This document shows, in pieces, positions 45,200 through 62,281 of a stretch of DNA of 64,000 nucleotides (position 1 is its first letter; the number at the start of each line of letters is the position of its first letter). Both the position numbers and the translations under genes were made by a program. Source of the DNA: Solirubrobacteraceae bacterium (GTDB taxonomy: Bacteria > Actinomycetota > Thermoleophilia > Solirubrobacterales > Solirubrobacteraceae). A model generated the notes under the pieces. That model did not search any database, had not been told where the DNA came from, and worked only from the letters and a program-made list of their open reading frames with translations. The DNA lies in NCBI GenBank assembly GCA_030447275.1, contig JAUJPF010000006.1, positions 62,001 through 126,000 on the forward strand. Direction: 5' to 3'.

Positions 45200-45774
45200 C
45201 ACGCGGCCTCCGCGCAGACGCGCCGCAGGTGGGGTGCGATGCGCTCGAGCGGCAGCACGGCGTCCGGCGTCACCGCGGCCAGCGCCGCCCGCGGCATCTC
45301 GGAACGCTCCGCGGTCTGCGGATCCTGGACGACCGTGTGGCCGCCGCGCCGCGCGATCGCGGCGAGCCCCGCGGCGCCGTCGGGGTTCGCCCCGGTCAGG
45401 ACCACGCCGATCGCGCGCTCGCCGTACTCCTCGGCCACCGACTCGAACAGGACGTCGATCGACGGCCGGCTGAACTGGACGAGGTCCTCGCACGACAGCT
45501 CGACGCTGCGATCCTCCACGAGCAGGTGGTATCCGGCAGGGGCCAGGACGACACTCCCCGGCGCCAGCGGCCCCTTGTCCTCGCCCTCGGTGACGCGCAG
45601 CGCCGTGCGCCGGGCGAGCAGCTCGGGCAGCAGCCCCTGGTCGTCGTGGCCGTCGCGATGCTGCGCGACGACGACGGATGCGCCGAACGATCCGTCGAGC
45701 CCGGCCAGGACGGTGCCGACTGCGTGCAGGCCCCCCCAGGAGGCGCCGATGGCCACGATCTCGTAGGCAGTCAT
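45199..45774 (-). CDS. cheB: Stand-alone CheB methylesterase
   Basis: A 191-residue protein with only the catalytic domain and no receiver. The Ser-His-Asp triad is visible as IGASWGGL, VVAQHRDG and LTGANPDGAAGL. Known CheBs remove methyl groups from glutamates of chemoreceptors. No receptor gene is present, so a target within the kinase is inferred. Without a receiver it cannot be activated by CheA-type phosphorylation. Start and stop overlap the neighbours. Confidence 0.9.
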   Translation of the reverse strand: MTAYEIVAIGASWGGLHAVGTVLAGLDGSFGASVVVAQHRDGHDDQGLLPELLARRTALRVTEGEDKGPLAPGSVVLAPAGYHLLVEDRSVELSCEDLVQFSRPSIDVLFESVAEEYGERAIGVVLTGANPDGAAGLAAIARRGGHTVVQDPQTAERSEMPRAALAAVTPDAVLPLERIAPHLRRVCAEAA

Positions 45775-46592
45775 CGCTTGCGGCGATACAGCTTCTCACC
45801 CGCGTCGAGCACGTCGTAGCGGTCCTCGAACGGGGCGACGATCGACTCCTTGTGCCCCAGGGCGACGACGCCGAACCGCACGAGGCTGGCGAGGAACAGC
45901 TCGTGGACGCGCTCCTGGAGCGGCCGGGCGAAGTAGATCATCACGTTGCGGCAGACGATGAGGTGGAACTCGTTGAACGCCGCGTCCTGCGCGAGGTTGT
46001 GCTGGGCGAACACCGTGCCCTGGCTCAGCGAGCGCGCGAACGTCGCCTGCCCGTCCTGGGTGCTGAAGTACCGGCTCATGTCGCCGGCGCCGCCGGCGCG
46101 CTGGTAGTTCTCCTCGTAGCGGCCCATCTTGTCGAGCGCGAACGAGCCCTGCCGCGCGCGGGCGAGCACGTCGTCGTTCATGTCGGTCGCGTAGATGCGC
46201 ACGCGGTCGAGCAGCCCCGCCTCGGCCAGCACGATGGCCAGCGAGTACGTCTCCTCGCCCGTCGAGCAGCCGGCGTTCCAGATGCGCGCGTAGGGATAGG
46301 TGCGCAGGATCGGGACGACCTTCTCGCGCATGATCCGGAAGAACCCCGGGTCGCGGAACATCTCGGTGACGTTGATCGAGAGGTCGCGGAGCAGGCGGTC
46401 CATCACCGCCGGGTCGTGCAGCACCCGGTCCTGGAGCCCGGACAGGGTCTTCGCGCCCTCCTCGTGCGCGCGGCGCCACAGCCGCCGGCGCAGCGAGGCC
46501 CGCGCGTAGCCGCGGAAGTCGTAGCTGTAGCGGCGGTAGACCCCCTCGAGCAGCAGGTCCACCTCGATCCGCTCCGGGTCGTCGGGGTTCAC
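45771..46592 (-). CDS. cheR: CheR-type protein-glutamate methyltransferase
   Basis: A 273-residue SAM-dependent enzyme. The N-terminal helical domain ([19 protein letters not shown]) leads to SAM motif [20 protein letters not shown], then [14 protein letters not shown] and [13 protein letters not shown]. No beta-subdomain tetrapeptide partner is present nearby. It normally methylates receptor glutamates. The GTG start begins directly after the kinase stop, and its stop overlaps cheB (ATGA). Confidence 0.92.
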   Translation of the reverse strand: MNPDDPERIEVDLLLEGVYRRYSYDFRGYARASLRRRLWRRAHEEGAKTLSGLQDRVLHDPAVMDRLLRDLSINVTEMFRDPGFFRIMREKVVPILRTYPYARIWNAGCSTGEETYSLAIVLAEAGLLDRVRIYATDMNDDVLARARQGSFALDKMGRYEENYQRAGGAGDMSRYFSTQDGQATFARSLSQGTVFAQHNLAQDAAFNEFHLIVCRNVMIYFARPLQERVHELFLASLVRFGVVALGHKESIVAPFEDRYDVLDAGEKLYRRKR

Positions 46593-52494
<5,902 letters not shown>

Positions 52495-52567
52495 CGAGTC
52501 TCCTCCGTTGGGTTGCAACCGAACGGCCTGCAGGGGCTCCTGCTGCTGGCGCCTCTGAGAATTCGAT

Positions 52568-54226
<1,659 letters not shown>

Positions 54227-54239
54227 GGAGCCCCGCCAG

Positions 54240-54557
54240 ATGAAGAAGCTCGCCGTCGCGGCCATCGCGGTCGCCGCCGCCGCAGCCACCGCCATCCCGT
54301 CGAACGCCGCCACGTCGGTCCGGGTCGACGACGACGTGTTCCGGCCCGGCTCGGTCCGCGTGAGCAAGGGCACCACCGTGCGCTGGCGCTGGGTCGGCGA
54401 CGCCCCGCACAACGTCACCGTCCGCCGCGGGCCCGTGAAGTTCCGCTCGGCCACCAAGAGCAGCGGCACGTTCACCCGCAGGATGCGCCGCCGCGGGACC
54501 TACCGCATCGTCTGCACCGTGCACCCGGGCATGGACATGACGCTGCGCGTCGGCTAG
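54240..54557 (+). CDS. Secreted cupredoxin (plastocyanin-like)
   Basis: A 105-residue exported blue-copper protein. The signal peptide is MKKLAVAAIAVAAAAATAIP. Copper ligands are His in DAPHNVTV and the C-terminal set in YRIVCTVHPGMDM (Cys, His, Met). It would carry electrons outside the membrane. AAGGAG lies eight bases before the ATG. It sits between the two mutase subunit genes, 13 bp after the first, an unexpected place for a periplasmic/extracellular protein. Confidence 0.88.
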   Translation: MKKLAVAAIAVAAAAATAIPSNAATSVRVDDDVFRPGSVRVSKGTTVRWRWVGDAPHNVTVRRGPVKFRSATKSSGTFTRRMRRRGTYRIVCTVHPGMDMTLRVG

Positions 54558-54611
54558 CCGCGTCGTATCCTCTCGCGCGCCCTCCGGCTCCGTCGCCGGG
54601 GGCGCGCGCCC

Positions 54612-55031
54612 ATGCCTGCTGCTTCCTCCGCGAGTACCAAGAAGATCCGCGTCGTCGTGGCCAAGCCTGGCCTCGACGGGCACGACCGCGGCGCGAAGAT
54701 CATCGCGCGCGCGCTCCGCGACGCCGGCATGGAGGTCATCTACACCGGCCTGCACCAGACGCCCGAGCAGATCGTGGAGACCGTCCTCCAGGAGGACGCC
54801 GACGCGGTCGGGCTGTCGATCCTGTCGGGCGCGCACATGACGCTCGTGCCGAAGGTGGTCGAGCTTCTGAAGGCGCAGCAGGCCGAGGACGTCCTGGTCA
54901 CGGTGGGGGGGACGATCCCCGCCGACGACATACCGGAGCTCAAGGGGCTCGGGGTCTCGGAGGTGTTCACGCCCGGCGCCCCGACCCAGGCCATCGTGGA
55001 CTTCATCCGCAGCTCCGTCCGTACCGACTGA
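54612..55031 (+). CDS. icmB: Acyl-CoA mutase small subunit (cobalamin-binding)
   Basis: A 139-residue B12-binding subunit. The base-off/His-on motif is [13 protein letters not shown] (DxHxxG), with LSILSGAHM and [11 protein letters not shown] contacting the nucleotide tail. Its size matches IcmB-type subunits that pair with a separate large subunit. It completes the mutase with the gene at 52568-54226, and both would need the MeaB protein at 28.7 kb. Confidence 0.9.
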   Translation: MPAASSASTKKIRVVVAKPGLDGHDRGAKIIARALRDAGMEVIYTGLHQTPEQIVETVLQEDADAVGLSILSGAHMTLVPKVVELLKAQQAEDVLVTVGGTIPADDIPELKGLGVSEVFTPGAPTQAIVDFIRSSVRTD

Positions 55032-55086
55032 CTCGTCAGTCAACCACTACATTCTCCGCAGCACGTTCGCCTAGAGGAGGCCCGAA

Positions 55087-55878
55087 GTGAAGATTTGCGT
55101 CCTGGTGAAGGAGGTGCCGGACGCCGCCGTCGAGAAGCGGATCAACCCGCAGACGGGGCGCCTGGACCGCTCCGGGGAGAAGAACCTCAACCCCTACGAC
55201 ACGCACGCCATCGAAGCCGCCATGCAGATCAAGGAGGGCGGCGCGGTACAGGTCGACGAGATCGTCGCCGTCACGATGGGCCCGGAGAGCGCCACGCGCG
55301 CCCTCCACAAGGCCGTCTCGCTCGGCGCGGACCGCTCGATCCAGCTCACCGACGACGCGCTGGCGGGCTCCGACGTCCAGGCGACCGGCTACGCGCTGGC
55401 CACCGTGCTCCAGAAGGAGTCGCCCGACTTGGTCCTCCTCGGCCAGCAGTCCGACGACGGCGAGTGCTACACGATCGGCGCCATCGTGGCCGACCATCTC
55501 CAGATGCCCTCGCTGACGCAGGTCATCAAGATGGACGTCAACGACTCCGCCCTGCGCTGCGAGCGCCAGGCCGAGTACGGCTACGACACCGTCGAGATCG
55601 ACCTCCCCGCCGTCATCTCCGTCGGCGACGCGATCAACGAGCCGCGCTACCCGTCGCTCAAGGCGATCATGGGCGCCAAGAAGAAGCCGCTCGAGAAGAT
55701 GGGCTCCGGCGACGCCGGCATCGACGGCTCCCGCGTGGGCGCCGACGGCTCCATGGTGCAGTGCGGCAACTTCAAGGCTCCGCCGAGCAAGTCCGCCGGC
55801 GAGATCATCGAGGACGAGGACACGAACGAGACCGTCGAGCGCATCGTCGCCTGGCTCGACGAGAGGAAGCTGATCTAG
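55087..55878 (+). CDS. etfB: Electron transfer flavoprotein beta subunit
   Basis: A 263-residue AMP-binding subunit. The N-terminus MKICVLVKEVPDAAV and the family segment DLVLLGQQSDDGECYTIGA are clear. GAGGAGG (55074-55080) precedes the GTG start by six bases. It forms the ETF heterodimer with the next gene, three bases downstream, and accepts electrons from acyl-CoA dehydrogenases. Confidence 0.95.
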   Translation: MKICVLVKEVPDAAVEKRINPQTGRLDRSGEKNLNPYDTHAIEAAMQIKEGGAVQVDEIVAVTMGPESATRALHKAVSLGADRSIQLTDDALAGSDVQATGYALATVLQKESPDLVLLGQQSDDGECYTIGAIVADHLQMPSLTQVIKMDVNDSALRCERQAEYGYDTVEIDLPAVISVGDAINEPRYPSLKAIMGAKKKPLEKMGSGDAGIDGSRVGADGSMVQCGNFKAPPSKSAGEIIEDEDTNETVERIVAWLDERKLI

Positions 55879-55881
55879 CCC

Positions 55882-56865
55882 ATGCCCGGAATCCTGACCT
55901 TCGCGCTCCACTACGAGGGCGCGTTCAACAAGAACTCGCTCGGCGCGGTCACCGAGGCGTCGAAGCTCGCGCGCGAGCTGGGCACCGAGGCGCACGCCGT
56001 CGTCGTCGGCGAGAACGTCCCCGACGAGCTCGCCTCGCAGCTCGGCGCGTACGGCGCCTCCAAGGTCTTCCGCGTCCAGGCGCCCGAGGGGCTCGCCCAG
56101 CCGGTCGTCGACGCGATGGCCAAGGTGATGACCGACAACGGCCACGACTACGCGCTGTTCGGCGGCGGCCTGCTCGGCTTCGAGATCGGCGCCGGCCTCG
56201 CCGCGCGCCTGAACGCCGGCGTGACGATGGAGGTCACCGCCGTCGACGTCGAGGACGGCAGGCTCGTCGCCCAGCGCCCGATCCTCGGCGACTCCGCGAT
56301 CTCCGAGTCGCGCTACCGCGGCAAGGGCATCATCATCGGCCGCCTCAACGCGTTCGAGATGCAGCAAAGCGCAGACGCCGGCTCTTCCGCGACCGTCGAG
56401 GACGTCCAGGTCGAGCTGTCGCCGTGGTCGACGAAGGCGCGCATGGTCACGCGCGGCGAGCAGCGCGGCGCCGACGTCGACATCGAGGGCGCCGACATCC
56501 TCATCGCCGGCGGCCGCGGCCTCGGCAAGGCCGAGGGCTTCGAGACGCTCGAGCAGCTCGCGGCGTCGTTCGGTGGCAACAGCGCCGTCGCCGCGACCCG
56601 CGCGGTGGTCGACGCCGGCTGGTACCCGTACGCGGCGCAGATCGGCCAGACGGGCAAGACCGTCGCGCCGAAGCTGTACCTCGCCGCGGGCATCTCCGGC
56701 GCGATCCAGCACAAGGTCGGCATGCAGGCCTCGGAGAACATCGTGGCGATCAACAAGGACTCGAACGCCCCGATCTTCGAGTTCTCCGACCTCGGCGTCG
56801 TCGGCGACCTCAACAAGATCGTCCCGAAGCTCATCGACGCCGTGAAGGCCAAGAAGGGCGGCTGA
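55882..56865 (+). CDS. etfA: Electron transfer flavoprotein alpha subunit
   Basis: A 327-residue FAD-binding subunit. The C-terminal FAD domain shows LYLAAGISGAIQHKVGMQ and NIVAINKDSNAPIFEFSDLG, both diagnostic. The N-terminal part (FALHYEGAFNKNSLGAVTEA) belongs to the variable domain I. It sits between etfB and the quinone oxidoreductase gene in one operon. Confidence 0.95.
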   Translation: MPGILTFALHYEGAFNKNSLGAVTEASKLARELGTEAHAVVVGENVPDELASQLGAYGASKVFRVQAPEGLAQPVVDAMAKVMTDNGHDYALFGGGLLGFEIGAGLAARLNAGVTMEVTAVDVEDGRLVAQRPILGDSAISESRYRGKGIIIGRLNAFEMQQSADAGSSATVEDVQVELSPWSTKARMVTRGEQRGADVDIEGADILIAGGRGLGKAEGFETLEQLAASFGGNSAVAATRAVVDAGWYPYAAQIGQTGKTVAPKLYLAAGISGAIQHKVGMQASENIVAINKDSNAPIFEFSDLGVVGDLNKIVPKLIDAVKAKKGG

Positions 56866-56870
56866 TCGGC

Positions 56871-58625
56871 ATGGCAGGGCACAACGGCAACGGGAACGGG
56901 AACGGGCGCGTCATCCCGTCCGCGTTCCCGCCGCCCGTCGACTCGGTCGGCGAGTTCGTCAAGCGGGAGGTCGATCCCGAGGACGAGGTCATCGAGGTCG
57001 GCGTGTGCATCGTCGGCGGCGGGACGGCCGGGCTGGCGTGCGCCAACCGGCTGCTCCAGCTGCTCGGCGACGACCCCGAGATGATGGAGCGCCTCGGCGA
57101 GGTGCCGGTCGCGGTCATCGAGAAGGCGAAGACGTGCGGCGGGCACAGCCTGTCCGGCGCCGTCATGCGCCCGCAGGCGCTCGAGGACCTCTTCCCGGAC
57201 ATGACGCGGGAGCAGTGGCGCGAGGAGGGCTTCGCGTACGGCGAGGTGGAGAAGGAGGCGATCTACGTCCTGCCCAGCGGCAAGACGAAGGTCCGGATCC
57301 CGACGCCGCCGCCGCAGAAGAACCACGGCAACGAGATCGTCTCGGTGGCCAAGCTCGCCCGCTACCAGCAGGCGCAGGCCGAGGAGGGCGGTGCGTACGT
57401 GCTGACGGAGACGTCGGCCACGCAGCTGCTCGTCGAGGACGGCAAGGTCCGCGGCGTCCGCACGGGCGACAAGGGCCGCGGCAAGGACGGCCAGCCGCTC
57501 GGCAACTTCGAGCCCGGCACCGACGTCGTCGCCAAGGCGACGGTGCTGGCCGAGGGCTGCTGGGGGCACCTCACCGGGCCCGCGATCCGCGAGTTCGACC
57601 TGGCCGAGGGGCGCGAGCCCCAGGTGTGGGAGCTGGGGGTCAAGGAGGTCTGGAAGGTCCCCAAGCCCCTCGACCGCGTGATCCACACGCTCGCCGGCTG
57701 GCCGCTGAAGATCCCGGCGAAGTACCACCAGATCGGCGGGTCGTGGATCTACCCGATGAAGGACGCGACGACCGGCGACGACCTCGTCTCGATCGGCTTC
57801 GTCCTCGACCTCGACTATGCGGACGCCACGACCTCGGCGCACGACCTGCTCCAGCTCTTCAAGACGCACCCGCTGGTGAAGGACATCCTCGAGGGCGGCG
57901 AGCGCGTGGCCTGGGGCGCGAAGGCGATCCCGGCCGGCGGCTACTGGGCGATGCCCAAGCTCACGATGCCCGGTGCGTTGATCGTCGGCGACGCCGGCGG
58001 CATGGTCAACCTGGCCGCGCTGAAGGGCGTCAACTACGCGATCCGCTCCGGGATCCTCGCGGCCGAGACGATCTACGAGTCGCTCAAGGCGGGCAGCTCG
58101 AACTTCGACCCCTACCAGCAGAAGGTGGAGGAATCGGAGATCGGCAAGGACCTCTGGGAGCAGCGCAACACGCGCCAGCCGTTCCAGAAGGGGCTCATCC
58201 TCGGTGGGCCGCTGGTCAACCTGATGATCGCCACCAAGGGGCGGTTCCCGGCGGGGCGGTGGGAGATCCACCGCAACGACGCGCAGGAGATGTTCGTCGG
58301 CAAGAGCGCCGACAGCTATCCGAAGCCGGACGGCAAGTACCTGTTCGACAAGCTCTCGAGCGTCTTCATCAGCGGCAACGCGACGCGCGACGACGCGCCG
58401 AACCACATCCGCGTGCAGAAGAACGTGCCGCGGACGCTGGCCGAGACGTGGAAGTGGATGTGCCCCGCGGGCGTGTACGAGATCCCCGACGACGCGCCCG
58501 AGGGCGCGCCCGTCGACGTGATCGTGAACTACACGAACTGCGTGCAGTGCGGGGCGATCACCGCCAAGGGCGGACGGCTGACGACGCCCGAGGGCGGCGA
58601 CGGCCCGCTCTACCAGCTCGCATAG
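56871..58625 (+). CDS. ETF:quinone oxidoreductase, with one cluster cysteine replaced
   Basis: A 584-residue flavoprotein that passes ETF electrons to membrane quinone. The FAD motif is VCIVGGGTAGLACANRL, and GGHSLSGAVMRPQAL is a family block. The C-terminal cluster region has CPAGVYEIPD and TNCVQCGAITAKGG. Canonical enzymes have CxxCxxC here; the third Cys of that motif is replaced by Ile and the loop is shorter. The [4Fe-4S] site may therefore be three-Cys or altered. The N-terminal extension (GHNGNGNGNG) is low-complexity. Confidence 0.88.
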   Translation: MAGHNGNGNGNGRVIPSAFPPPVDSVGEFVKREVDPEDEVIEVGVCIVGGGTAGLACANRLLQLLGDDPEMMERLGEVPVAVIEKAKTCGGHSLSGAVMRPQALEDLFPDMTREQWREEGFAYGEVEKEAIYVLPSGKTKVRIPTPPPQKNHGNEIVSVAKLARYQQAQAEEGGAYVLTETSATQLLVEDGKVRGVRTGDKGRGKDGQPLGNFEPGTDVVAKATVLAEGCWGHLTGPAIREFDLAEGREPQVWELGVKEVWKVPKPLDRVIHTLAGWPLKIPAKYHQIGGSWIYPMKDATTGDDLVSIGFVLDLDYADATTSAHDLLQLFKTHPLVKDILEGGERVAWGAKAIPAGGYWAMPKLTMPGALIVGDAGGMVNLAALKGVNYAIRSGILAAETIYESLKAGSSNFDPYQQKVEESEIGKDLWEQRNTRQPFQKGLILGGPLVNLMIATKGRFPAGRWEIHRNDAQEMFVGKSADSYPKPDGKYLFDKLSSVFISGNATRDDAPNHIRVQKNVPRTLAETWKWMCPAGVYEIPDDAPEGAPVDVIVNYTNCVQCGAITAKGGRLTTPEGGDGPLYQLA

Positions 58626-58673
58626 CGACGGCACCACCGCAACAAGCGGCGTGCGGCGGCGTTCCTTCGGGGG

Positions 58674-59423
58674 ATGCGCCGCACGCCACTGGTCCTCCTC
58701 GCCGTGCTCGGCCTCGCCGCGCCCGCCGCCGCGCAGGCGGCGCCGCCGAAGCTGTCGGCCAGCCTCGCCGCGTGCGAGACGGGAGCCGAGCCGGCGCAGC
58801 GCTTCGCGGTCTTCACGGGCTCGATGCCGGCGCGGCGCGGCGCCCGGCGCATGTCGATGCGCTTCGACCTCGAGGAGCGCGGGTCCAACCCCGAGGACAG
58901 CGTGCAGCGCGTCGCGGCGCCGAAGCTCGGGCGCTGGAACCGCTCGAAGCCGGGCGTCGCCGGCTTCGTCTACACCAAGCGCGTGACCCGCCTCGAGCCG
59001 GGGCGCTGGTACCGCGCGGTCGTGCGCTTCCGCTGGCACGACGCGCGCGGACGCGTCAAGCGGGCGGCCAAGCGCACCACCCCGTTCTGCCACCAGCCCG
59101 ACCAGCGCCCGAACCTCAAGCTCGAGTCGCTGCGCTCGCCGAAGCCCGGCAGCTACCTCGTCACGATCGTGAACGCGGGGCTGGCCGTCGCTCCGGCGTC
59201 GACGGTGGCCGTCGAGCCGCGGCCGGCGACCGAGTTCCAGCGGCCGGTCCCGCCGCTCGCGCCGGGGGAGCGCACGAGCGTCGTGGTCGAGGGCGAGCGC
59301 TGCGGGAAGGACGCGGTCGTCGTCGTCCAGCTCGACCGCGACCGGGTGGTGGACGAGTCGCGCGAGGACGACAACAGGGTTGAGCTGGCGTGCCCGGCCG
59401 CCGATAGACTGGAAGCATCATGA
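58674..59423 (+). CDS. Secreted protein with CARDB-like domain
   Basis: A 249-residue exported protein. The signal peptide is [20 protein letters not shown]. The C-terminal ~100 residues look like a CARDB adhesion/Ig-like fold: [20 protein letters not shown] leading to [13 protein letters not shown]. The N-terminal domain is rich in Arg with two Cys and is not recognised. The stop overlaps the rpmE start (ATGA). Confidence 0.7.
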   Translation: MRRTPLVLLAVLGLAAPAAAQAAPPKLSASLAACETGAEPAQRFAVFTGSMPARRGARRMSMRFDLEERGSNPEDSVQRVAAPKLGRWNRSKPGVAGFVYTKRVTRLEPGRWYRAVVRFRWHDARGRVKRAAKRTTPFCHQPDQRPNLKLESLRSPKPGSYLVTIVNAGLAVAPASTVAVEPRPATEFQRPVPPLAPGERTSVVVEGERCGKDAVVVVQLDRDRVVDESREDDNRVELACPAADRLEAS

Positions 59424-59635
59424 AGACCGGAATCCACCCCGAGTACGTCGAGTCCAACGTGACCTGCACGTGCGGCAACACCTTCACGACCCGGTCGACG
59501 CAAGCCGACATCCACGTCGAGATCTGCTCGAACTGCCACCCGTTCTACACCGGGCGCCAGAAGCTGGTCGACACCGGCGGCCGCGTCGAGCGGTTCAAGC
59601 GCCGCGCCGCAAAGCGCGCGGCGGACCAGAGGTAG
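59420..59635 (+). CDS. rpmE: 50S ribosomal protein L31
   Basis: A 71-residue zinc-binding (C+) L31. The four Cys ligands are in TCTCGNTF and [11 protein letters not shown]. Family opening [10 protein letters not shown] is intact. This is the classical position ahead of prfA/prmC in Gram-positives, though here DUF1385 and two other genes intervene. A TTGAGC/GATAGA-like promoter lies at 59380-59408, inside the preceding gene. Confidence 0.96.
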   Translation: MKTGIHPEYVESNVTCTCGNTFTTRSTQADIHVEICSNCHPFYTGRQKLVDTGGRVERFKRRAAKRAADQR

Positions 59636-59644
59636 CCCTTCACC

Positions 59645-60670
59645 GTGTCCACCGTCGAGCGGCCCGCTCCCGCGCAGGATCAATCCGAGAGCGGGCTCGC
59701 TCTGACGCTCGAAGCCAAGGACGCCCCCGTCGGCGGCCAGGCGGTCCTCGAGGGCGTGATGATGCGCGGCGTCTCGACCTGGGCCGTCGCCGTCCGCAAG
59801 CCGGTGGTGGGCGGGGATGGTGTCCCCGCGCCGCCGGAAACCGAGGGCGAGATCGAGGTTTCCACGACGCCGCTGACCTCGGTGCTCAAGCGCCACCGCG
59901 TGCTGCGCCTGCCGGTCATCCGCGGCGTCGTCGCACTCGGCGAGTCGCTCGGCATCGGCTTCAAGGCGCTGATGATCTCCGCCAACGCGCAGCTGCCCGA
60001 GGACGAGCAGGAGGAGATCACCCGCGGCGCCTGGATCGGCACGTTCGTGGTCGGCATCGGCCTGGCCATCGGCCTCTTCTTCCTGCTGCCCGCGCTCATC
60101 ACCGACCTCTCCGGCGTGGGCAGCGACAACGGCCCGCTGTTCGTCTTCGTCGAGAAGCTCATCCGGCTGACGGTGTTCATCGGCTACCTGTGGCTGATCT
60201 CGCGGCTGCCCGACCTCAAGCGCCTGTTCCAGTACCACGGCGCCGAGCACAAGACGATCTCCTGCTACGAGGCCGGGCTGCCGCTGACGCCCGAGAACGC
60301 CCAGCGCTTCTCGCGCTTCCATCCTCGCTGCGGCACGAGCTTCTTGCTGATCGTGATGATCGTCAGCTTCTTCGTGCTCGTCCCGATCGGCACGCCCGAG
60401 TGGTACATCCTCTACCCGACGCGGATCCTCGCCGTCCCGCTCGTCGCGGGCCTGGCGTTCGAGCTCATCAAGTGGTTCGGCAAGAACCGCCGCAAGCGGT
60501 GGGCGCAGATCCTCATGTGGCCGGGGATCCAGCTCCAGCGCCTGACGACGCGCGAGCCCGACCTGTCGCAGGTGGCGGTCGCCATCGCGGCGCTCGAGGC
60601 CGTCCTCGCCGTCGAGGACTTCGACAACATCTCCGACGAGGAGCGCGCAGGGCTCGAAGTCGCGGCGTAG
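59645..60670 (+). CDS. DUF1385 membrane protein
   Basis: A 341-residue integral membrane protein. Family blocks are VGGQAVLEGVMMRG, FQYHGAEHKTISCYEAG and FHPRCGTSFLLIVMI; the conserved His/Cys could bind metal. Four hydrophobic segments are visible, starting FVVGIGLAIGLFFLLPALI. Such genes often lie between rpmE and prfA in Gram-positives, and their role is unknown. The GTG start is nine bases after rpmE. Confidence 0.9.
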   Translation: MSTVERPAPAQDQSESGLALTLEAKDAPVGGQAVLEGVMMRGVSTWAVAVRKPVVGGDGVPAPPETEGEIEVSTTPLTSVLKRHRVLRLPVIRGVVALGESLGIGFKALMISANAQLPEDEQEEITRGAWIGTFVVGIGLAIGLFFLLPALITDLSGVGSDNGPLFVFVEKLIRLTVFIGYLWLISRLPDLKRLFQYHGAEHKTISCYEAGLPLTPENAQRFSRFHPRCGTSFLLIVMIVSFFVLVPIGTPEWYILYPTRILAVPLVAGLAFELIKWFGKNRRKRWAQILMWPGIQLQRLTTREPDLSQVAVAIAALEAVLAVEDFDNISDEERAGLEVAA

Positions 60671-60680
60671 CTTTCGCTGC

Positions 60681-61652
60681 ATGCCGACCATCGCGACGCT
60701 CGACGGGCCGCTCGACACGGCGGACCTGGGGACGGTGCTCATGCACGAGCACGTCTTCAACATCACGGCGGAGATCCAGATCGCCCATCCCGGCTTCAAC
60801 GGCTGGGACCCGGAGGTCGAGATCCCGAAGGCCCGCGAGGAGCTGCGAGGCGTCAAGGAGGCGGGCATCGACACGATCGTCGAGCTGAGCCCGATCGGCC
60901 TGGGTCGCTCGCTCGACCTGATCCGCCCGGCGTGCGAGGGGACCGGCCTCAACGTCGTCCTCGCCACCGGGCTCTACACGTACGACGTGCTGCCGCGGCC
61001 GTGGCACTTCAGCGGGCCCGGCACGCTGCTCGACGGCGACGAGCCGCTCGACGAGCTGATGCGCGCGGACCTGCGCGACGGCATCGAGGGCAGCGGCATC
61101 GTGCCGGGGATCCTCAAGTGCGCGATCGACGCCGACGGGCTGACCGAGCACGTCGAGCGGGTCGTGCGCTCGGTGTGCCGCATCCACAAGGAGAGCGGCG
61201 CCCCGGTGTGCATCCACACCGCTGCGCAGCACGAGCGCGGCACCGATGCGCTGCGGGTGCTCGAGGAGGAGGGCATCGACCCGGCGCGGGTGATGCTCGC
61301 CCACTGCGGCGACTCGACGGACATCGAGTACCTCGAGCGGCTCGCGGCCTCCGGCGCGCTGCTCGGGATGGACCGCTTCGGCCTCGACGTCCTGCTGGCG
61401 TTCGAGGAGCGCGTGAGCACGGTCGTCGCCATGTGCGAGCGCGGCCACGCGGGCCGGATGATCCTCTCGCAGGACGCCAACTGCTTCAGCGACTGGTTCC
61501 CGCCCGGGCTGTCCGAGCAGGTGTCGCCGAACTGGCACTTCCTCCACGTCGTGCGGGACGTCATCCCGGCGCTGCTCGAGCGGGGAGTCTCGCAGGACGA
61601 CGTGGACCTCATGATGCGCCACAACGCCCGGGAGTTCTTCGAGCGCGCGTAG
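60681..61652 (+). CDS. Phosphotriesterase-family metal hydrolase
   Basis: A 323-residue amidohydrolase-superfamily TIM barrel. Metal ligands are His-x-His in LMHEHVFNI, a Lys to be carboxylated in GILKCAIDAD, His in VCIHTAAQ and LAHCGDSTD, and Asp in ILSQDANCF. The substrate may be a lactone or phosphoester; most members are lactonases. TAGCTT (60668-60673) precedes the ATG by seven bases. Confidence 0.9.
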   Translation: MPTIATLDGPLDTADLGTVLMHEHVFNITAEIQIAHPGFNGWDPEVEIPKAREELRGVKEAGIDTIVELSPIGLGRSLDLIRPACEGTGLNVVLATGLYTYDVLPRPWHFSGPGTLLDGDEPLDELMRADLRDGIEGSGIVPGILKCAIDADGLTEHVERVVRSVCRIHKESGAPVCIHTAAQHERGTDALRVLEEEGIDPARVMLAHCGDSTDIEYLERLAASGALLGMDRFGLDVLLAFEERVSTVVAMCERGHAGRMILSQDANCFSDWFPPGLSEQVSPNWHFLHVVRDVIPALLERGVSQDDVDLMMRHNAREFFERA

Positions 61653-61655
61653 CGG

Positions 61656-62278
61656 TCAGAGCGTGAGCAGCGCGCGGGGCGCCGCCGTCATCGGGGCGCG
61701 GAGGACGAGCGCGCCCGCGACGAGCAGGACGACCACGGCGAGGCGCGCGTCGACGAGCGCCCAGGCCGTGCCGCCGCGCTCCACCGCCTCGGGCAGCGCG
61801 ATGAGGAAGCCGCCGAAGCCGAACGCGGAGAGGACGGCCCACGCCGCCGCGTTCGCAGGGATCACGACGGGGTCGCCCTTCTGCGCGGCGAGCACCGCGC
61901 CGGCGATCGCGAGCACGATCCCCGCCGCCTCGTTGAGCTTTAGCGCTCGCCGCTGGCAAGGCCGTAGATCACCGGGAGCGTCGTGCCCGTCGCGCTGATC
62001 GCCGCCGCGATCGACACGGGCCCGAGCGCGGCGGCGCGGTAGAACGTCGCGAGGCCCGCGATGTTCCCGGCGCCGGCGAGCAGGCCGAGCGCGATGCCGT
62101 CGGCCGAGGGCACCGGGTCGGCGACCACGACGACGATGGCCACCGCCCCGACCAGCGCCGCGAGCTGGCCGGCGAGCAGCACCGCGGCCTGCGGATGGCT
62201 GCGCCCGAGCAGCGGGCCGAAGAAGTTCGCGACGCCGTAGGCGACCGACGTGCCGAGCGCGAGGACGATCGCGAGCAT
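61656..62278 (-). pseudogene. Truncated, frameshifted EamA/DMT transporter
   Basis: The first half (MLAIVLALGTSVAYGVANFF ... LPVIYGLASGER) meets a stop at 61940. Homology resumes in another frame with GIVLAIAGAVLAAQKGD and ends APRALLTL. Joined it is only about 207 residues, while EamA proteins have about 290, so the last three or so helices are missing. This differs from the other frameshifted genes, where a one-base repair restores full length. It may be a real pseudogene inserted between the phosphotriesterase and prfA genes. Confidence 0.65.
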
Positions 62279-62281
62279 CCG

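Noticed and set aside
45199-46592. A conventional chemotaxis cluster
   Set aside because: CheA, CheW, CheY and receptor genes are all absent; only CheB and CheR occur, joined to a kinase and a PP2C output protein.
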